Shown piece by piece: positions 35,277 to 44,603 of a stretch of 64,000 nt of DNA. This DNA comes from an uncultured Pseudomonadota bacterium (GTDB taxonomy: Bacteria; Pseudomonadota; Gammaproteobacteria; Steroidobacterales; Woeseiaceae), in the NCBI GenBank assembly GCA_913055625.1, contig CAJXJW010000003.1, positions 62,001 through 126,000 on the forward strand, read 5' to 3'. Every line of letters starts with the position of its first letter. The first letter of the stretch is position 1. The translations under genes were made by a program, and so were the position numbers. The notes under the pieces are model-generated. The model searched no databases, was not told the origin of the DNA, and saw only the letters and a list, made by a program, of their open reading frames with translations.

Positions 35277-36190
35277 TTCGTTCCCCCGCGCCTGTCGACT
35301 GCCCTGAGAGCGGACACGATAATGAAGCCCGCGACGATATGCCAAATGCCCCAGACGCCGGCGATCGCGGCGGCCCCGCCGAGCCCCTGGAGCTGGCCGA
35401 GCAGGATGACGAGCGCGAGGCCCGAATTCTGGATGCCGACCTCGAACGTCAGCGCCCGCCGGACATCGCCGGGCGCCCGGAGAATCGCGCCCGTGAGCGC
35501 GCCCAGCGCGAACGCCAGCGCATTGTGCAGCACCGCGATCGTGACGAGCAGCGGCAATGCCGCGCGCAGGTACGGGAAGAACTGCCACGTGCCCCAGGCG
35601 ATGACGCCGAACAGCAGGACGCTCCCGGCGCGGCCCGCGTTGCGGCGGATGCGCACGGCGAATGCCGGCCAGTGACGTGCGACGAGCATGCCGGCGACGA
35701 GCGGCACGAGCAGCAGCACCGTCGTCTGCACGAGGAACGCGAACGGGCTGACGTCGATGGACTCCAGCAGCCCGGCGGTCGGGCGGTGCAGGCTCGACCA
35801 GAACAGGATCGACGCCGGCGTCAGCAAGGCAGCGGCCGCGCTGGAGGCCGCGGTGAGCGAGACCGAGAACGCGACGTTGCCGCGCGCGAGCCAGGTCAGG
35901 AAGTTCGAGACCGCGCCGCCCGGGCAACAGGCGACGACGAGCATGCCGAGTGCGATCGATGCGGGCACGTCGATGACGCGCAACACGAGCCAGGTGACGA
36001 ACGGCAGGCCGATGACCTGGACGACGAAGCCCGCGGCGAACAGGCGCGGTGCCGCCGCCAGCGCGACAAAATCCGCGACGCGCAGTCCCAGCGCGATACT
36101 GAACATGAGCAGCACGATGGCGCCGGCGATCCCGGCCTGGCCGACGGGGTCCAGCACGATCCGGAGGTTGTCGAGTGCCCCGATATCCAC
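35273..36190 (-). CDS. BASS-family Na+-dependent organic anion transporter
   Basis: Bile acid:sodium symporter family membrane protein of about 305 residues with roughly nine or ten hydrophobic helices. The [17 protein letters not shown] segment is the family's conserved ion-binding region, with [11 protein letters not shown] later. GTG 36190 is preferred; the longer frame to 36259 would run into the aldolase promoter region, and no strong ribosome site marks either. It is translationally coupled to the N-acyl-D-amino-acid deacylase, suggesting a carboxylate substrate for that enzyme. Confidence 0.87.
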   Translation of the reverse strand: MDIGALDNLRIVLDPVGQAGIAGAIVLLMFSIALGLRVADFVALAAAPRLFAAGFVVQVIGLPFVTWLVLRVIDVPASIALGMLVVACCPGGAVSNFLTWLARGNVAFSVSLTAASSAAAALLTPASILFWSSLHRPTAGLLESIDVSPFAFLVQTTVLLLVPLVAGMLVARHWPAFAVRIRRNAGRAGSVLLFGVIAWGTWQFFPYLRAALPLLVTIAVLHNALAFALGALTGAILRAPGDVRRALTFEVGIQNSGLALVILLGQLQGLGGAAAIAGVWGIWHIVAGFIIVSALRAVDRRGGTK

Positions 36191-36254
36191 GCGCGGAGCA
36201 TACGCGATTCGGGCATCCGCGGCCCCCGGGGCGCCCGGCCGGAGCACCATGTTG

Positions 36255-36260
36255 TACAAT
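36255..36260 (+). promoter_or_regulatory. Possible -10 of the aldolase gene
   Basis: TACAAT at 36255-36260, 44 nt before the aldolase start, is a good -10 match. No recognisable -35 lies 16-18 nt upstream, so the call is weak. Confidence 0.3.
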
Positions 36261-36303
36261 TCCCGCCTCCAATCGGCTCAGTCCCAACACCGCGAGAGGC
36301 AAC

Positions 36304-37194
36304 GTGAATAATTTCAAGAAGCAGCTGGACAAGATGAGAAACGCCCCGGGATTCATCGCGGCGCTGGACCAGAGCGGCGGCAGCACGCCGAAGGCACTCG
36401 GCCTCTACGGCGTCGGTTCGGATGCCTGGTCGAACGAGGACGAGATGTTCGACGTCGTGCACCAGATGCGCACCCGCATCATCACGGCACCCGCCTTCGG
36501 CGGCGACCGGATACTCGGCGCGATCCTGTTCGAGAACACAATGGATCGCGAGATCGAGGGCCAGCCGACGGCCAGCTACCTGTGGGACGTGAAGAACGTC
36601 GTTCCCATCCTCAAGGTCGACAAGGGCCTCGACGCCGAGGACCACGGCGTGCAGCTGATGAAGCCGATGCCCGGCCTCGCGGAACTGCTCGGCAAGGCGA
36701 AAAAGAACGGCATCTTCGGCACCAAGATGCGCTCGGTCATCAAACAGGCGAACCCGAAGGGCATCGAGGCCATCGTCGACCAGCAATTCGACATCGGCCG
36801 CCAGATCGTCGCCGCCGGCTTCGTGCCGATCATCGAGCCGGAAGTGGACATCCACTGCCCCGACAAGGCCGAGGCCGAGGCTATTCTGCACCGGCAGATC
36901 ATGGCGCACCTCGACAAGCTGGACGACCAGCTCGTGATGCTGAAGCTCACGCTGCCCGAGAAGGACAACCTCTACCACGACTGCATCAAGCACCAGAACT
37001 GCGTGCGCGTCGTCGCGCTGTCCGGCGGTTATTCGCGCGAAGAGGCCAACGAGCGCCTCGCGCGCAACAACGGCATGGTCGCGAGTTTTTCACGGGCGCT
37101 GTCGGAAGGGCTCACCGCGCAGCAGAGCGACGAGGAATTCAACGCGACGCTCGACGCCTCGATCGCGTCGATCTTCGCGGCATCGAAGACCTGA
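36304..37194 (+). CDS. Fructose-bisphosphate aldolase, class I
   Basis: Schiff-base aldolase of the 296-residue bacterial class I group, interconverting fructose 1,6-bisphosphate with two triose phosphates. Characteristic parts are [13 protein letters not shown] at the N-terminus, VPILKVDKG in the centre and [10 protein letters not shown], which should hold the Schiff-base lysine. The start is GTG 36304 behind GAGAGG; the open frame upstream has no family similarity. Monocistronic, converging on the DUF3313-like gene. Confidence 0.93.
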   Translation: MNNFKKQLDKMRNAPGFIAALDQSGGSTPKALGLYGVGSDAWSNEDEMFDVVHQMRTRIITAPAFGGDRILGAILFENTMDREIEGQPTASYLWDVKNVVPILKVDKGLDAEDHGVQLMKPMPGLAELLGKAKKNGIFGTKMRSVIKQANPKGIEAIVDQQFDIGRQIVAAGFVPIIEPEVDIHCPDKAEAEAILHRQIMAHLDKLDDQLVMLKLTLPEKDNLYHDCIKHQNCVRVVALSGGYSREEANERLARNNGMVASFSRALSEGLTAQQSDEEFNATLDASIASIFAASKT

Positions 37195-37206
37195 TACGGG
37201 CAGCGG

Positions 37207-37231
37207 CGCCGCGCGCTACCGGCGCGCGGCG
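37207..37231. terminator. Strong GC hairpin at converging gene ends
   Basis: A perfect 10-bp stem CGCCGCGCGC / GCGCGCGGCG with a 5-nt loop (TACCG) lies just after the aldolase stop and covers the stop codon of the opposite gene. It has no T-run, so it may act as a terminator only with help, or simply as a 3' mRNA stabiliser. Confidence 0.4.
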
Positions 37232-37872
37232 TCGAGCTGTTCCCGCAGCGACCGCGCCCACAGGCCGAGGATCTTGTCGGCCTCCTCCTTGTTGACCACG
37301 GCCGCGTTGCGCGTCTCGAAGCGTGCATCCTTCGACACTTCCGGGTCGACGACACGTGCGAGTATCGTGCCGGTCGCGGAATCGTAGAGCTCCATGTACA
37401 GCGTCATCGCGCCCGCTGACACGTAGTTCGTGCGTATTTTCATGCCCGGGTTCGGTACCGGCGAATTTACGACCAGGTTGACGATCGCGGGGCGCACGAT
37501 CAGCACATCGTCCGCAGGGGCATCCACGATCTCGTAGCCGCCGTTCGTCTGCAGTTCCTCGACGAACACCCGGCGGAACTCGGCGGCCAGCGCTTCACGG
37601 ATCCGCACCATGTCGTTAGCGGTCACGACCTGCCGGTCCGAGGCCACGTTCATGTTGTGCTCCCGCTGCCAGTCCTTCTGGAACGCGACCTGGCAATCGA
37701 CGAGCAGGATGCGGCGGTAAGGCGCGAGCGTCGCGCCCTCGGCCAGGTAGACGGCCGCGGCCGCGTCGCTGGCATGGCGCTTCAGCCCGTCGTGAGTGAC
37801 GTCCGGCAGTGTGTCGGCCGCCAGCGCAGACATCGCCTGGAGGCCGAAAACGGCGATCGCGGTCCGTATCAT
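37216..37872 (-). CDS. Exported DUF3313-like protein
   Basis: Protein of 218 residues with a signal peptide (about 1-18, ending SALA). The pattern YRRILLVDCQVAFQKDW, EALAAEFRRVFVEEL and VLIVRPAIVNLVVN resembles DUF3313 envelope proteins. ATG 37872 has AGGAGA 6 nt upstream. No lipobox is seen. Function unknown. Confidence 0.75.
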   Translation of the reverse strand: MIRTAIAVFGLQAMSALAADTLPDVTHDGLKRHASDAAAAVYLAEGATLAPYRRILLVDCQVAFQKDWQREHNMNVASDRQVVTANDMVRIREALAAEFRRVFVEELQTNGGYEIVDAPADDVLIVRPAIVNLVVNSPVPNPGMKIRTNYVSAGAMTLYMELYDSATGTILARVVDPEVSKDARFETRNAAVVNKEEADKILGLWARSLREQLDAARR

Positions 37873-37967
37873 GTTTACTCTCCTGTGCGCATGCGGCTCG
37901 CCGGGTGGAAAGTGGCGGCCGGGTTCCGCAGAATCAGCGAAGAATAGCACCGCGGGAAGTCAGCCGT

Positions 37968-39719
37968 ATGCCGGAGGTCCGTCACGTCAAAGCGCGCGCT
38001 GCGGCACTGCATGCCCTGATCCTGTTGCTCCTGGCCGCCTGTACCGGCATGGACGGCGCACCGCGGAACGAAGTCCGGACGGTACGGGTATCGGTCCTCG
38101 GCACCAACGATGTCCACGGCCAACTGGTGGCGTCGGACGGTCACGGCGGCCTGGTCACGTACTCCGGCTACGTGGACGCGCTGCGCAACTCGGGCACGAC
38201 CAATGCGGTGCTACTCGTCGACGCCGGCGACATGTGGCAGGGGACGCTCGAATCCAACCTCGACGAGGGCGCTTCGGTCGTCGCCGCCTACAACGCGCTC
38301 GGCGTCGCGGCCGCGGCGATCGGCAACCACGAGTTCGACTTCGGCCCGCAGGGGCCGGCCACGATTCCGGCGTCGCCTGGCGATGACCGGCGCGGCGCCC
38401 TTCGCGCGCGGGCTCGCGAAGCCGCGTTTCCGCTCCTGGCAGCGAATCTCGTCATGGCGGACAGCGGCGACCCGCCGGCGTGGGAGAACGTCATTCCCTC
38501 GGTGACCGTCGACGCGGCCGGGATCCGCGTCGGCATCGTCGGCATCGTCACGACCGAGGTCCTCGCCACGACGATCGCCTCGAACGTGAACGACCTGCGT
38601 GTAACGCCGCTCGCCGACGCCGTCGTTCGCGAGGCGCGCCGGTTGCGGGCCGACGGCGCCGATATCGTGATCGTCGCGGCGCACGCGGGCGGCTATTGCG
38701 CGCACTTCGAGGAGCCGACCGACCTGTCGTCCTGCGACCCGGACAGCGAGATCTTCGCACTCGCCGAGGCGCTGCCCATCGGCCTCGTCGACCACATCAT
38801 CGGCGGCCACAAACACAACGGCATCGCGCACATCGTCAACGGGACACCGGTCACGTCGAGCTACTCGAGCACCCGCGCATTCAGCCGCGTGGACTTCGAG
38901 ATCGACCGGGAGACGGACGAGGTCTACCACGTGCAGGTCTTCGCCCCGCAGCCGCTGTGCCCGTTCGTGTTCGTCAACGACGGTTCCTGCGCCTGGCACG
39001 ACACCGGCGGGCCGGGCGTCCGCCGTGCGACCTACGCCGGCCGGCCCGTGCGGCCGGACCCGGCCGTCGCGGCCGTTGCCGAACGAGCGGTCGCCGCTGC
39101 CGCGACGATGCAGAACCGGCCGCTGGGCGTCGTGCTGACCACCCCGTTCACGCTGAAAGGCGGGCCCGACTCCGCCCTCGGCAACCTCGTTACCGAGGCC
39201 TTGCGCGAGTCCTTCGCGGCCGACATCGCGATCCACAACGTCCTCGGCGGCCTGCGGGCGACCTTGCCGGCCGGCGAGCTGACTTACGGCGCGGTGTACA
39301 AGGCCTCACCGTTCGACAACCGGGTGGTCATCCTCGAGCTTACCGGCGCGGAGCTGGCCGACGTCTTTGCGGCACAGGTTCGCAAACCGCACCGGCGTGC
39401 CGGCTTCGCCGGCGCGCGCGTCAACGCCACCTGCGACGGCGACGACATCCGGGTCGAGATCCTGCGCGACGACGGGCGGCCAGTGCAACCGGCCGACCGC
39501 GTCCGGGTCGTCGTCAACGACTTCCTGCTACTGGGCGGCGACGGGATCCTCGACCCGGTGCTGCCGCGGCCGGGTGCGGTCATCGACGACAGCCTGCCCC
39601 GGACCCGCGACGCGCTGGTCGAGTGGCTCGAACAGCAAGACCGCCTGCGGCCGGAGGACTTCGACTCCGGCGGCGCGCCCCGCTACCGGGTCTCGCCGGG
39701 CTGCGCCGCGGCCGGCTGA
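37968..39719 (+). CDS. 5'-nucleotidase / metallophosphoesterase lipoprotein (UshA family)
   Basis: Periplasmic phosphohydrolase of the UshA/YchR type, 583 residues, with lipobox LAAC at about 22-25. Metallophosphoesterase motifs are LGTNDVHGQ, DAGDMWQG, IGNHEFD, VAAHAGG and GGHKHN (about 45-290). The C-terminal 5'-nucleotidase domain shows the TPFTLKGG and SALGNLVTEAL blocks and DFLLLGGDG. It probably scavenges nucleotides or other phosphates. ATG 37968 starts the signal region. Confidence 0.92.
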   Translation: MPEVRHVKARAAALHALILLLLAACTGMDGAPRNEVRTVRVSVLGTNDVHGQLVASDGHGGLVTYSGYVDALRNSGTTNAVLLVDAGDMWQGTLESNLDEGASVVAAYNALGVAAAAIGNHEFDFGPQGPATIPASPGDDRRGALRARAREAAFPLLAANLVMADSGDPPAWENVIPSVTVDAAGIRVGIVGIVTTEVLATTIASNVNDLRVTPLADAVVREARRLRADGADIVIVAAHAGGYCAHFEEPTDLSSCDPDSEIFALAEALPIGLVDHIIGGHKHNGIAHIVNGTPVTSSYSSTRAFSRVDFEIDRETDEVYHVQVFAPQPLCPFVFVNDGSCAWHDTGGPGVRRATYAGRPVRPDPAVAAVAERAVAAAATMQNRPLGVVLTTPFTLKGGPDSALGNLVTEALRESFAADIAIHNVLGGLRATLPAGELTYGAVYKASPFDNRVVILELTGAELADVFAAQVRKPHRRAGFAGARVNATCDGDDIRVEILRDDGRPVQPADRVRVVVNDFLLLGGDGILDPVLPRPGAVIDDSLPRTRDALVEWLEQQDRLRPEDFDSGGAPRYRVSPGCAAAG

Positions 39720-39762
39720 CCGGCCTGCTAACCTATCGCCTCGCTCCCGCATCCAAGGGACG

Positions 39763-40296
39763 ATGGTGGCAGTTCCCGGACACACGGCGCCGACGCGCGC
39801 CGACTTCCAGCGGGCGATCGCGGCGCGAGCCGATCGCTGGTTCGCGGCGTGCCTGAAGATCACGCGCAATCCGGACCTCGCCGAGGACGCCGTGCAGGAT
39901 GCCCTGCTGTCCGCCTGGGACAAGCGTCACCAGTTCGAACAGGGCGCCCGTCTCGACACGTGGATACACCGCATCGCAATCAACGCGGCGCTGCAGCTCC
40001 TCAGGCGGCAGAAACCGGGACTGTTCGTCCCCCTCGACATCGAGCCGGGTGACGACAGCACGTCGCCGGAATCGGCCCGCGAGTTCGAGGAACTCGACAA
40101 AGGCGTGACGCGTGCAATGCGCCGCCTGTCGGATATCGAACGCGTCTGCTTCGTGCTGAAACACGTCGAGCAATGGCGCCTGAAGGAAATCGCCGAGGAA
40201 CTGGACACCAGTGTCGGCACGATCAAGCAGGCGGTGTTCCGTGCAGTGCACAAGCTGCGCGCGGACCTGCCCGAATTCGCGAGGGCCAACGCATGA
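39763..40296 (+). CDS. ECF RNA polymerase sigma factor (second copy type)
   Basis: ECF sigma factor of 177 residues: region 2 (DRWFAACLKITRN, DLAEDAVQDALLSAW, TWIHRIAINAA) and region 4 (RRLSDIERVCFVL, LKEIAEELDTSVGTIKQAVFRAVHKL). ATG 39763 has AAGGGACG upstream, and the stop overlaps the next gene (ATGA). It heads a four-gene operon with a presumed anti-sigma factor and two exported proteins. No TGTAAC-N16-CGTC promoter like that of the other ECF operon is visible upstream. Confidence 0.93.
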   Translation: MVAVPGHTAPTRADFQRAIAARADRWFAACLKITRNPDLAEDAVQDALLSAWDKRHQFEQGARLDTWIHRIAINAALQLLRRQKPGLFVPLDIEPGDDSTSPESAREFEELDKGVTRAMRRLSDIERVCFVLKHVEQWRLKEIAEELDTSVGTIKQAVFRAVHKLRADLPEFARANA

Positions 40297-41024
40297 ACGA
40301 TGACACCCTGCTGCTGTATTTCTATGATGAACTGCCCGACGACGAAGCCGCGGCCGTCCGGCGCGCGCTCGCCCATGATGCTTCGATTGCCGACCGCTAC
40401 CGGCGACTCCGCGAGGCGCTGTCCGCCATCTCGGACGAGGCGACGCCGCCGCTCTCGGCAGACCGGCTGGCCCGCTTCCAGGCGACGATCGACCGCGCTG
40501 CCGACCGCGAGGCGGGCCGCCGCCCGGCGACGCGCGCCCGCGTGCACTTCCTCTCGTTCCTGCTCGGCACCGCGGTAACCGCCGCCGTTGCCGTCGCGAT
40601 CGGCCTGGCCTTGCGACAGGACGTCGCGACATTGCCCGCCGGGACGCCCATCGCGATGACGACAGAGCCGGCACCGTCCACGACATCACCGTTCGCACGG
40701 AGCCTCCAGGTCTACTTCCGCGAGAGCCAGCTCGGCCTGCAGGGGCTCCCGGACAACGGCAACGGTGAACGCACACAGATGATCCGCGACCTGATCGCGC
40801 AGAACCGGATGTTCGCGAAGCTCGCCGTCGAGAACGACGCACCACAACTAGCGAGGGTGCTGCGGGCATTCGAGCCGATCCTCGCGCGTCTCGCGCGAGA
40901 GGACATCAGCGCGGAGGAGTCCGCCGCCCTGCGCGAGAAGCTGGAGTTCGAACTGAACGTGATGCTAACCAAGGTGACGCGCGATGCATCTGAATTCGCA
41001 CGGAACACGGAACAGGAAACGTGA
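40293..41024 (+). CDS. Single-pass membrane anti-sigma factor candidate
   Basis: Protein of 243 residues: an N-terminal cytoplasmic part with an anti-sigma-like opening (LLLYFYDELPDDEAAAVRRA) but no HxxxCxxC zinc motif, a transmembrane helix at about 90-106 (LLGTAVTAAVAVAIGLAL), and a helical periplasmic part. The gene overlaps the sigma gene by 4 nt and the next gene by 4 nt. Role inferred from topology and position. Confidence 0.8.
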   Translation: MNDDTLLLYFYDELPDDEAAAVRRALAHDASIADRYRRLREALSAISDEATPPLSADRLARFQATIDRAADREAGRRPATRARVHFLSFLLGTAVTAAVAVAIGLALRQDVATLPAGTPIAMTTEPAPSTTSPFARSLQVYFRESQLGLQGLPDNGNGERTQMIRDLIAQNRMFAKLAVENDAPQLARVLRAFEPILARLAREDISAEESAALREKLEFELNVMLTKVTRDASEFARNTEQET

Positions 41025-41920
41025 ACATGAAGACACTGACGAAGACGTTGCTATTCGCGCTGATGCTGGCGACCCCGGTCGTGGCCCTGTCGCAGGGTGT
41101 AGACCGCGACCGCGAGGAACTGCAGATGGCCGCGGTCGAGGCGCTGATCACGGCGCCGCCCGAGCGCGCACTCCCGCTGGCCACGAAGGTCCTGAACGGC
41201 AACTACAGCTACGACATCAAGGAGCGCGCGCTGTTCATCCTGAGCCAGATCGACCGGCCGGAGGCGCAGGAGATTCTCATCGAGACCGCCCGATCGGGTG
41301 ACGGCGAGCTTCGCGGCGAGGCAATCCGGATGATCGGCATCAACGGATCGGAAGAGGCGCTGGCACTCCTCGCCACGCTGTACGACCCGGCGGACAGCGA
41401 CGCCCGCGAAGCCGTGCTGGAGGCCTACCTGATTGCCGGCGACGCCGAAGCCGTTTACCGGATCGCCGCAAACTCGACGAACAACGACGAGTTCGAAGAC
41501 GCCATGGACGTACTGGGCGCGATGGGCGCACGCGATCAGCTGCGCCGGCTGCGCGAAGCGAAGGGCGTGAGCGAGGCCTACATCGATGCACTGATTATTT
41601 CCGGCGACGCGGAAACGCTACTCGAGATCGCGGCAGACGGCAGCGACGAGGAAAACCAGCTCCAGGCCATCGAGGCCCTGGGAATCGTCGGCGGCCACGA
41701 CGACCGGTTGATCCAGATCTATCGCGACGCCGGGTCGGAGGACGTCCGCGAGGCGGCACTCGACGGCATGCTGATCTCGGGCTACGACGACGGCGTGCTC
41801 GAGCTCTACCGGTCCAGCACCGATCCTGCCGAGAAGAAGGAACTGCTCGAGCGGCTCGTCATCATGGACAGCGACGAAGTGTGGAGCATCATCGACTCCG
41901 CGCTGGACGGTGGGCTGTGA
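41021..41920 (+). CDS. Exported HEAT-repeat protein
   Basis: Protein of 299 residues (GTG 41021 or ATG 41027) with a signal peptide of about 23 residues (ending ALSQ). The mature part is a string of roughly seven HEAT-like helical pairs, for example EEALALLATLYDPADSDAREAVLEAYL split around Asp, ENQLQAIEALGIVG and EDVREAALDGMLISG. Acidic overall. HEAT solenoids bind proteins or peptides, so it may act in envelope sensing with the sigma/anti-sigma pair. It overlaps the downstream gene by 4 nt. Confidence 0.82.
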   Translation: MNMKTLTKTLLFALMLATPVVALSQGVDRDREELQMAAVEALITAPPERALPLATKVLNGNYSYDIKERALFILSQIDRPEAQEILIETARSGDGELRGEAIRMIGINGSEEALALLATLYDPADSDAREAVLEAYLIAGDAEAVYRIAANSTNNDEFEDAMDVLGAMGARDQLRRLREAKGVSEAYIDALIISGDAETLLEIAADGSDEENQLQAIEALGIVGGHDDRLIQIYRDAGSEDVREAALDGMLISGYDDGVLELYRSSTDPAEKKELLERLVIMDSDEVWSIIDSALDGGL

Positions 41921-42513
41921 GCCGCCGGCGCACCCTGCCCGGCATCGCGGTTGCCCTGCTGATGCTCGCGGCGGCCGCGGACAGTCACGCCGCGCTGCCG
42001 GCCATGCCGCAGGACGGCTGGTACCGCTGGGAGACGATGGCCGGCACCCAGGGAGCCACGGCCTGTTGCTACCAGTGGCGGCCGGGCAGTGTCCGGCGGA
42101 TGGGCTGCCGCCTCGACGGCGGCAACGGGCCGTCAATCGACGTCGACTGCGACGTCACATCCGACACGTTGCAGGTATTCGCGGAGGTCCGGGACGGGCG
42201 CGTGCGCGACATCCGCGCCCTGAGCGCCGCGTGCCCGGTGGAAACGAACGCGCCGGTTCACGACCTGGGCGCCGTCGATACGGCATCGAGCATCGACTGG
42301 CTGCACGGCCTGCTGGACGAACGGGCCGTGCGCGAGGACGCCGTACTGGTCATCGCGATGCACGAGAACGCGGCGGCCATGCGCAGCCTGACTGCGCTGA
42401 TCGAGAACCGGCGTCTCGACATGGACCTGCGCGAGCAGGCGCTCTTCTGGCTCGTACAGCTGCCGGACGACGCGGTCTACCGTTACTTCGACCGCCTGCT
42501 GGGCGCGCGCTAG
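41917..42513 (+). CDS. Exported protein of the second ECF operon, unknown function
   Basis: Protein of 198 residues starting at GTG 41917, overlapping the HEAT gene stop (GTGA). A signal peptide covers about 1-24 (ending SHA). The middle has a pair of cysteines in ACCYQW and further ones (MGCRL, VDCDV, AACPV), and the C-terminal 80 residues look like one or two HEAT-type helical pairs (NAAAMRSLTALIENRRL, LREQALFWLVQL). No family recognised. It is the last gene of the operon. Confidence 0.72.
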   Translation: MSRRRTLPGIAVALLMLAAAADSHAALPAMPQDGWYRWETMAGTQGATACCYQWRPGSVRRMGCRLDGGNGPSIDVDCDVTSDTLQVFAEVRDGRVRDIRALSAACPVETNAPVHDLGAVDTASSIDWLHGLLDERAVREDAVLVIAMHENAAAMRSLTALIENRRLDMDLREQALFWLVQLPDDAVYRYFDRLLGAR

Positions 42514-42523
42514 CGCGGCGACC

Positions 42524-44527
42524 TCAGTCGCGCGCCGCCTCGTACACGACCTCGCCGTCAAACACCGTCAACGTCACTTGCGTCTCCCCGATCTCGTAGA
42601 CGCGCTCCGACTCCGCCAGCTCGACGATGTTCCGGTCGAGCGCGATCAGGTCCGCCTTCTTGCCGACTTCCAGCGTGCCGACGCTGTCGTCGTGCCCGAA
42701 GAGCCGCGCACCGTTGATCGTGAACGCGGCGATGGCCGAATGGATGTCGATGCGCTGGTCCGCGTTCAGCACCGTCTCCCCGTCGCTGCGGAATACCGCC
42801 TGCTGCAGGCTGACGAACGGCATCGGGTCGCGGCTTCCGACCGGCGCGTCGCTGCCGTTCACGAGGTTGCCGCCCGCAGCCTCGATCGTCTTCGCCGGGT
42901 AGACGTTCTGCATGTAATAGGACTCCGGCCCGTACAGGTCGGCTATGCCGTCGATCTGCTCGATGAACGGGATCACCATGAGGTCGTAGGGCAGCCCCGG
43001 CGTCGCCCAGACAAACGTGAACACCACCGAGATGCCGAGCTCGCCGATGCGCGCCTGGTCGGCCGGCGCCGCGAGCTGCACGTGCGCGAGGCTCTGCGAG
43101 GTGCCGTTGCGGTCGGCGATGGGCTTCACCTTCGCGAGTTCGTCGACGGCCACCTGCACCGCCTTGTCCGACAGCGCGTGCACGTGGACGTGGAACCCGG
43201 CTTCGGTCGCCTTGCGGATGTAGGTGCGCAGGAATTCCTCGGGACGCGCCAGCGTGCCGCTCTGCGGGTGGCACTGGACGGGGTAGAAGCCGTACTCGGC
43301 GACGAAGGAGTCGATCCGCTCCGTGCCGGCATAGTCGTCCGGGCGCTCTCGCACCTGCTGGCACACGTCGCGATCCTGGTCGACGTAGCCCACGACGTCG
43401 AAGCTGCCGTCCTCGATGCTGCCGCCGAAGATCGGCTGCCGGTAGCCGCCGATCGTCGCGGCGACCGGCAGGGTCGGCGGTGCCGTCAGCGGATTGCCCT
43501 CGAGCACGGCGTCGGCGAACAGCTTCACACCGTCGGCGTGCACCAGCTCGTTGTCCGCGTAACGATCGCGCAGCGCCGCCAGCTCGGCGAGGTGCGCGTC
43601 GATCCCGTCGACGTCGCTGTCCGGCGGCTCGGCCATCGCCGCCCGGAAACGGAACGTCATCTCGCCGCGATCCTCCAGCCGGCCATAGGCCGCGAGCGTG
43701 TCCGGCGTGACGATGGCATCCTGGATCGTCGTGATGCCGTTCGCGGCGAGCTTCGCGTTCGCGCGGCTCAGCGTATCGTCGAGATCGCCGGTCATGCCGA
43801 GCATGTCTTCGAACCACGAGGCCCGAATCAGCAACCGCGCCTCCTCGTTGACGCCGCCCGTCGGCTCGCCGTTTGCATCGAGGCCGAACATGGAGCGAAA
43901 GTCGGCATACTCGCCGACCAGGGTTTCCGCATTGATCGGCACGTCGCGGCCGTCCAGCGTCTTCGCCATGGCCAGCGCGAGGCTGTTCGCCGCGCCGTGG
44001 TGCCCGTCGTCGCCGTACAGGAAGATCGGGTGCTCGGTCGACACCGCGTCCAGCGCCACGCGCATGTTCGGATAGTCCGCGCTCGGCTGGTTACCCTGGG
44101 AAAACGCCCATTGCAGCACGATCAGCCACTCTCCGGGTGCGATGTCGTGATCTTCGATGCATTGCTGCAGGACCGGCACCAGGCCATCGAGCGAGTACGC
44201 CGTGGACCTCAGGTCGCAGGAGTCGGGTTCGACGATGCCGAGCGCGTGAATGTGCATGTCGTGCAGGCCCGGCATCACCATCGCGCCGCCCATGTCGCGC
44301 ACGACCGTGTCGTCGCCGATGTACGCCGCGACACCCTCGTCGTCGCCGACATACACGATCGTATCGTCCGTAATCGCGAGCGCCTCGCTCACCGTCTGAC
44401 CGGCATCCGCCGTGTACACCGACGCATTGGTCAGGACCAGCGTCGCGGATTCGGGGGACGATTGGCCGCAACTGGTGGCAACGGCGAGGCAGGTTGCCAG
44501 CAGGATCGTGCTCGGGATTCGATGCAT
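42524..44527 (-). CDS. Lipoprotein amidohydrolase, YtcJ-like (copy 2)
   Basis: Amidohydro_3-type hydrolase of 667 residues with a lipobox (ATSC, about residues 17-20). Metal motifs are GLHDMHIHA, KLFADAVLEGNPL, HVHALSDKA and NGSDAPVG. It is about 95 residues longer than copy 1 at 31226, with an extra central segment rich in Asp, Tyr and Cys. The N-terminal leader and the LVLTNASVYTAD block are very like copy 1, so the two are distant paralogues. Start ATG 44527. Substrate unknown. Confidence 0.9.
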   Translation of the reverse strand: MHRIPSTILLATCLAVATSCGQSSPESATLVLTNASVYTADAGQTVSEALAITDDTIVYVGDDEGVAAYIGDDTVVRDMGGAMVMPGLHDMHIHALGIVEPDSCDLRSTAYSLDGLVPVLQQCIEDHDIAPGEWLIVLQWAFSQGNQPSADYPNMRVALDAVSTEHPIFLYGDDGHHGAANSLALAMAKTLDGRDVPINAETLVGEYADFRSMFGLDANGEPTGGVNEEARLLIRASWFEDMLGMTGDLDDTLSRANAKLAANGITTIQDAIVTPDTLAAYGRLEDRGEMTFRFRAAMAEPPDSDVDGIDAHLAELAALRDRYADNELVHADGVKLFADAVLEGNPLTAPPTLPVAATIGGYRQPIFGGSIEDGSFDVVGYVDQDRDVCQQVRERPDDYAGTERIDSFVAEYGFYPVQCHPQSGTLARPEEFLRTYIRKATEAGFHVHVHALSDKAVQVAVDELAKVKPIADRNGTSQSLAHVQLAAPADQARIGELGISVVFTFVWATPGLPYDLMVIPFIEQIDGIADLYGPESYYMQNVYPAKTIEAAGGNLVNGSDAPVGSRDPMPFVSLQQAVFRSDGETVLNADQRIDIHSAIAAFTINGARLFGHDDSVGTLEVGKKADLIALDRNIVELAESERVYEIGETQVTLTVFDGEVVYEAARD

Positions 44528-44603
44528 CACGTGGGCAGGCTCCGTATCAGAAGCCAGCAATGATGTGGCGGCCCGCCGGCCGCGTCAAATGCGATGCGCG
44601 TTG

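Noticed and set aside
42506-42517. 12-bp perfect palindrome CGCGCTAGCGCG at a stop codon
   Set aside because: It has no loop and no T-run; GC-rich palindromes of this size arise easily in such DNA, so neither a terminator nor a protein site can be argued.
42578-44563. 661-codon plus-strand frame opposite the second amidohydrolase
   Set aside because: Antisense shadow; the minus-strand protein has a lipobox and full metal-binding motifs.
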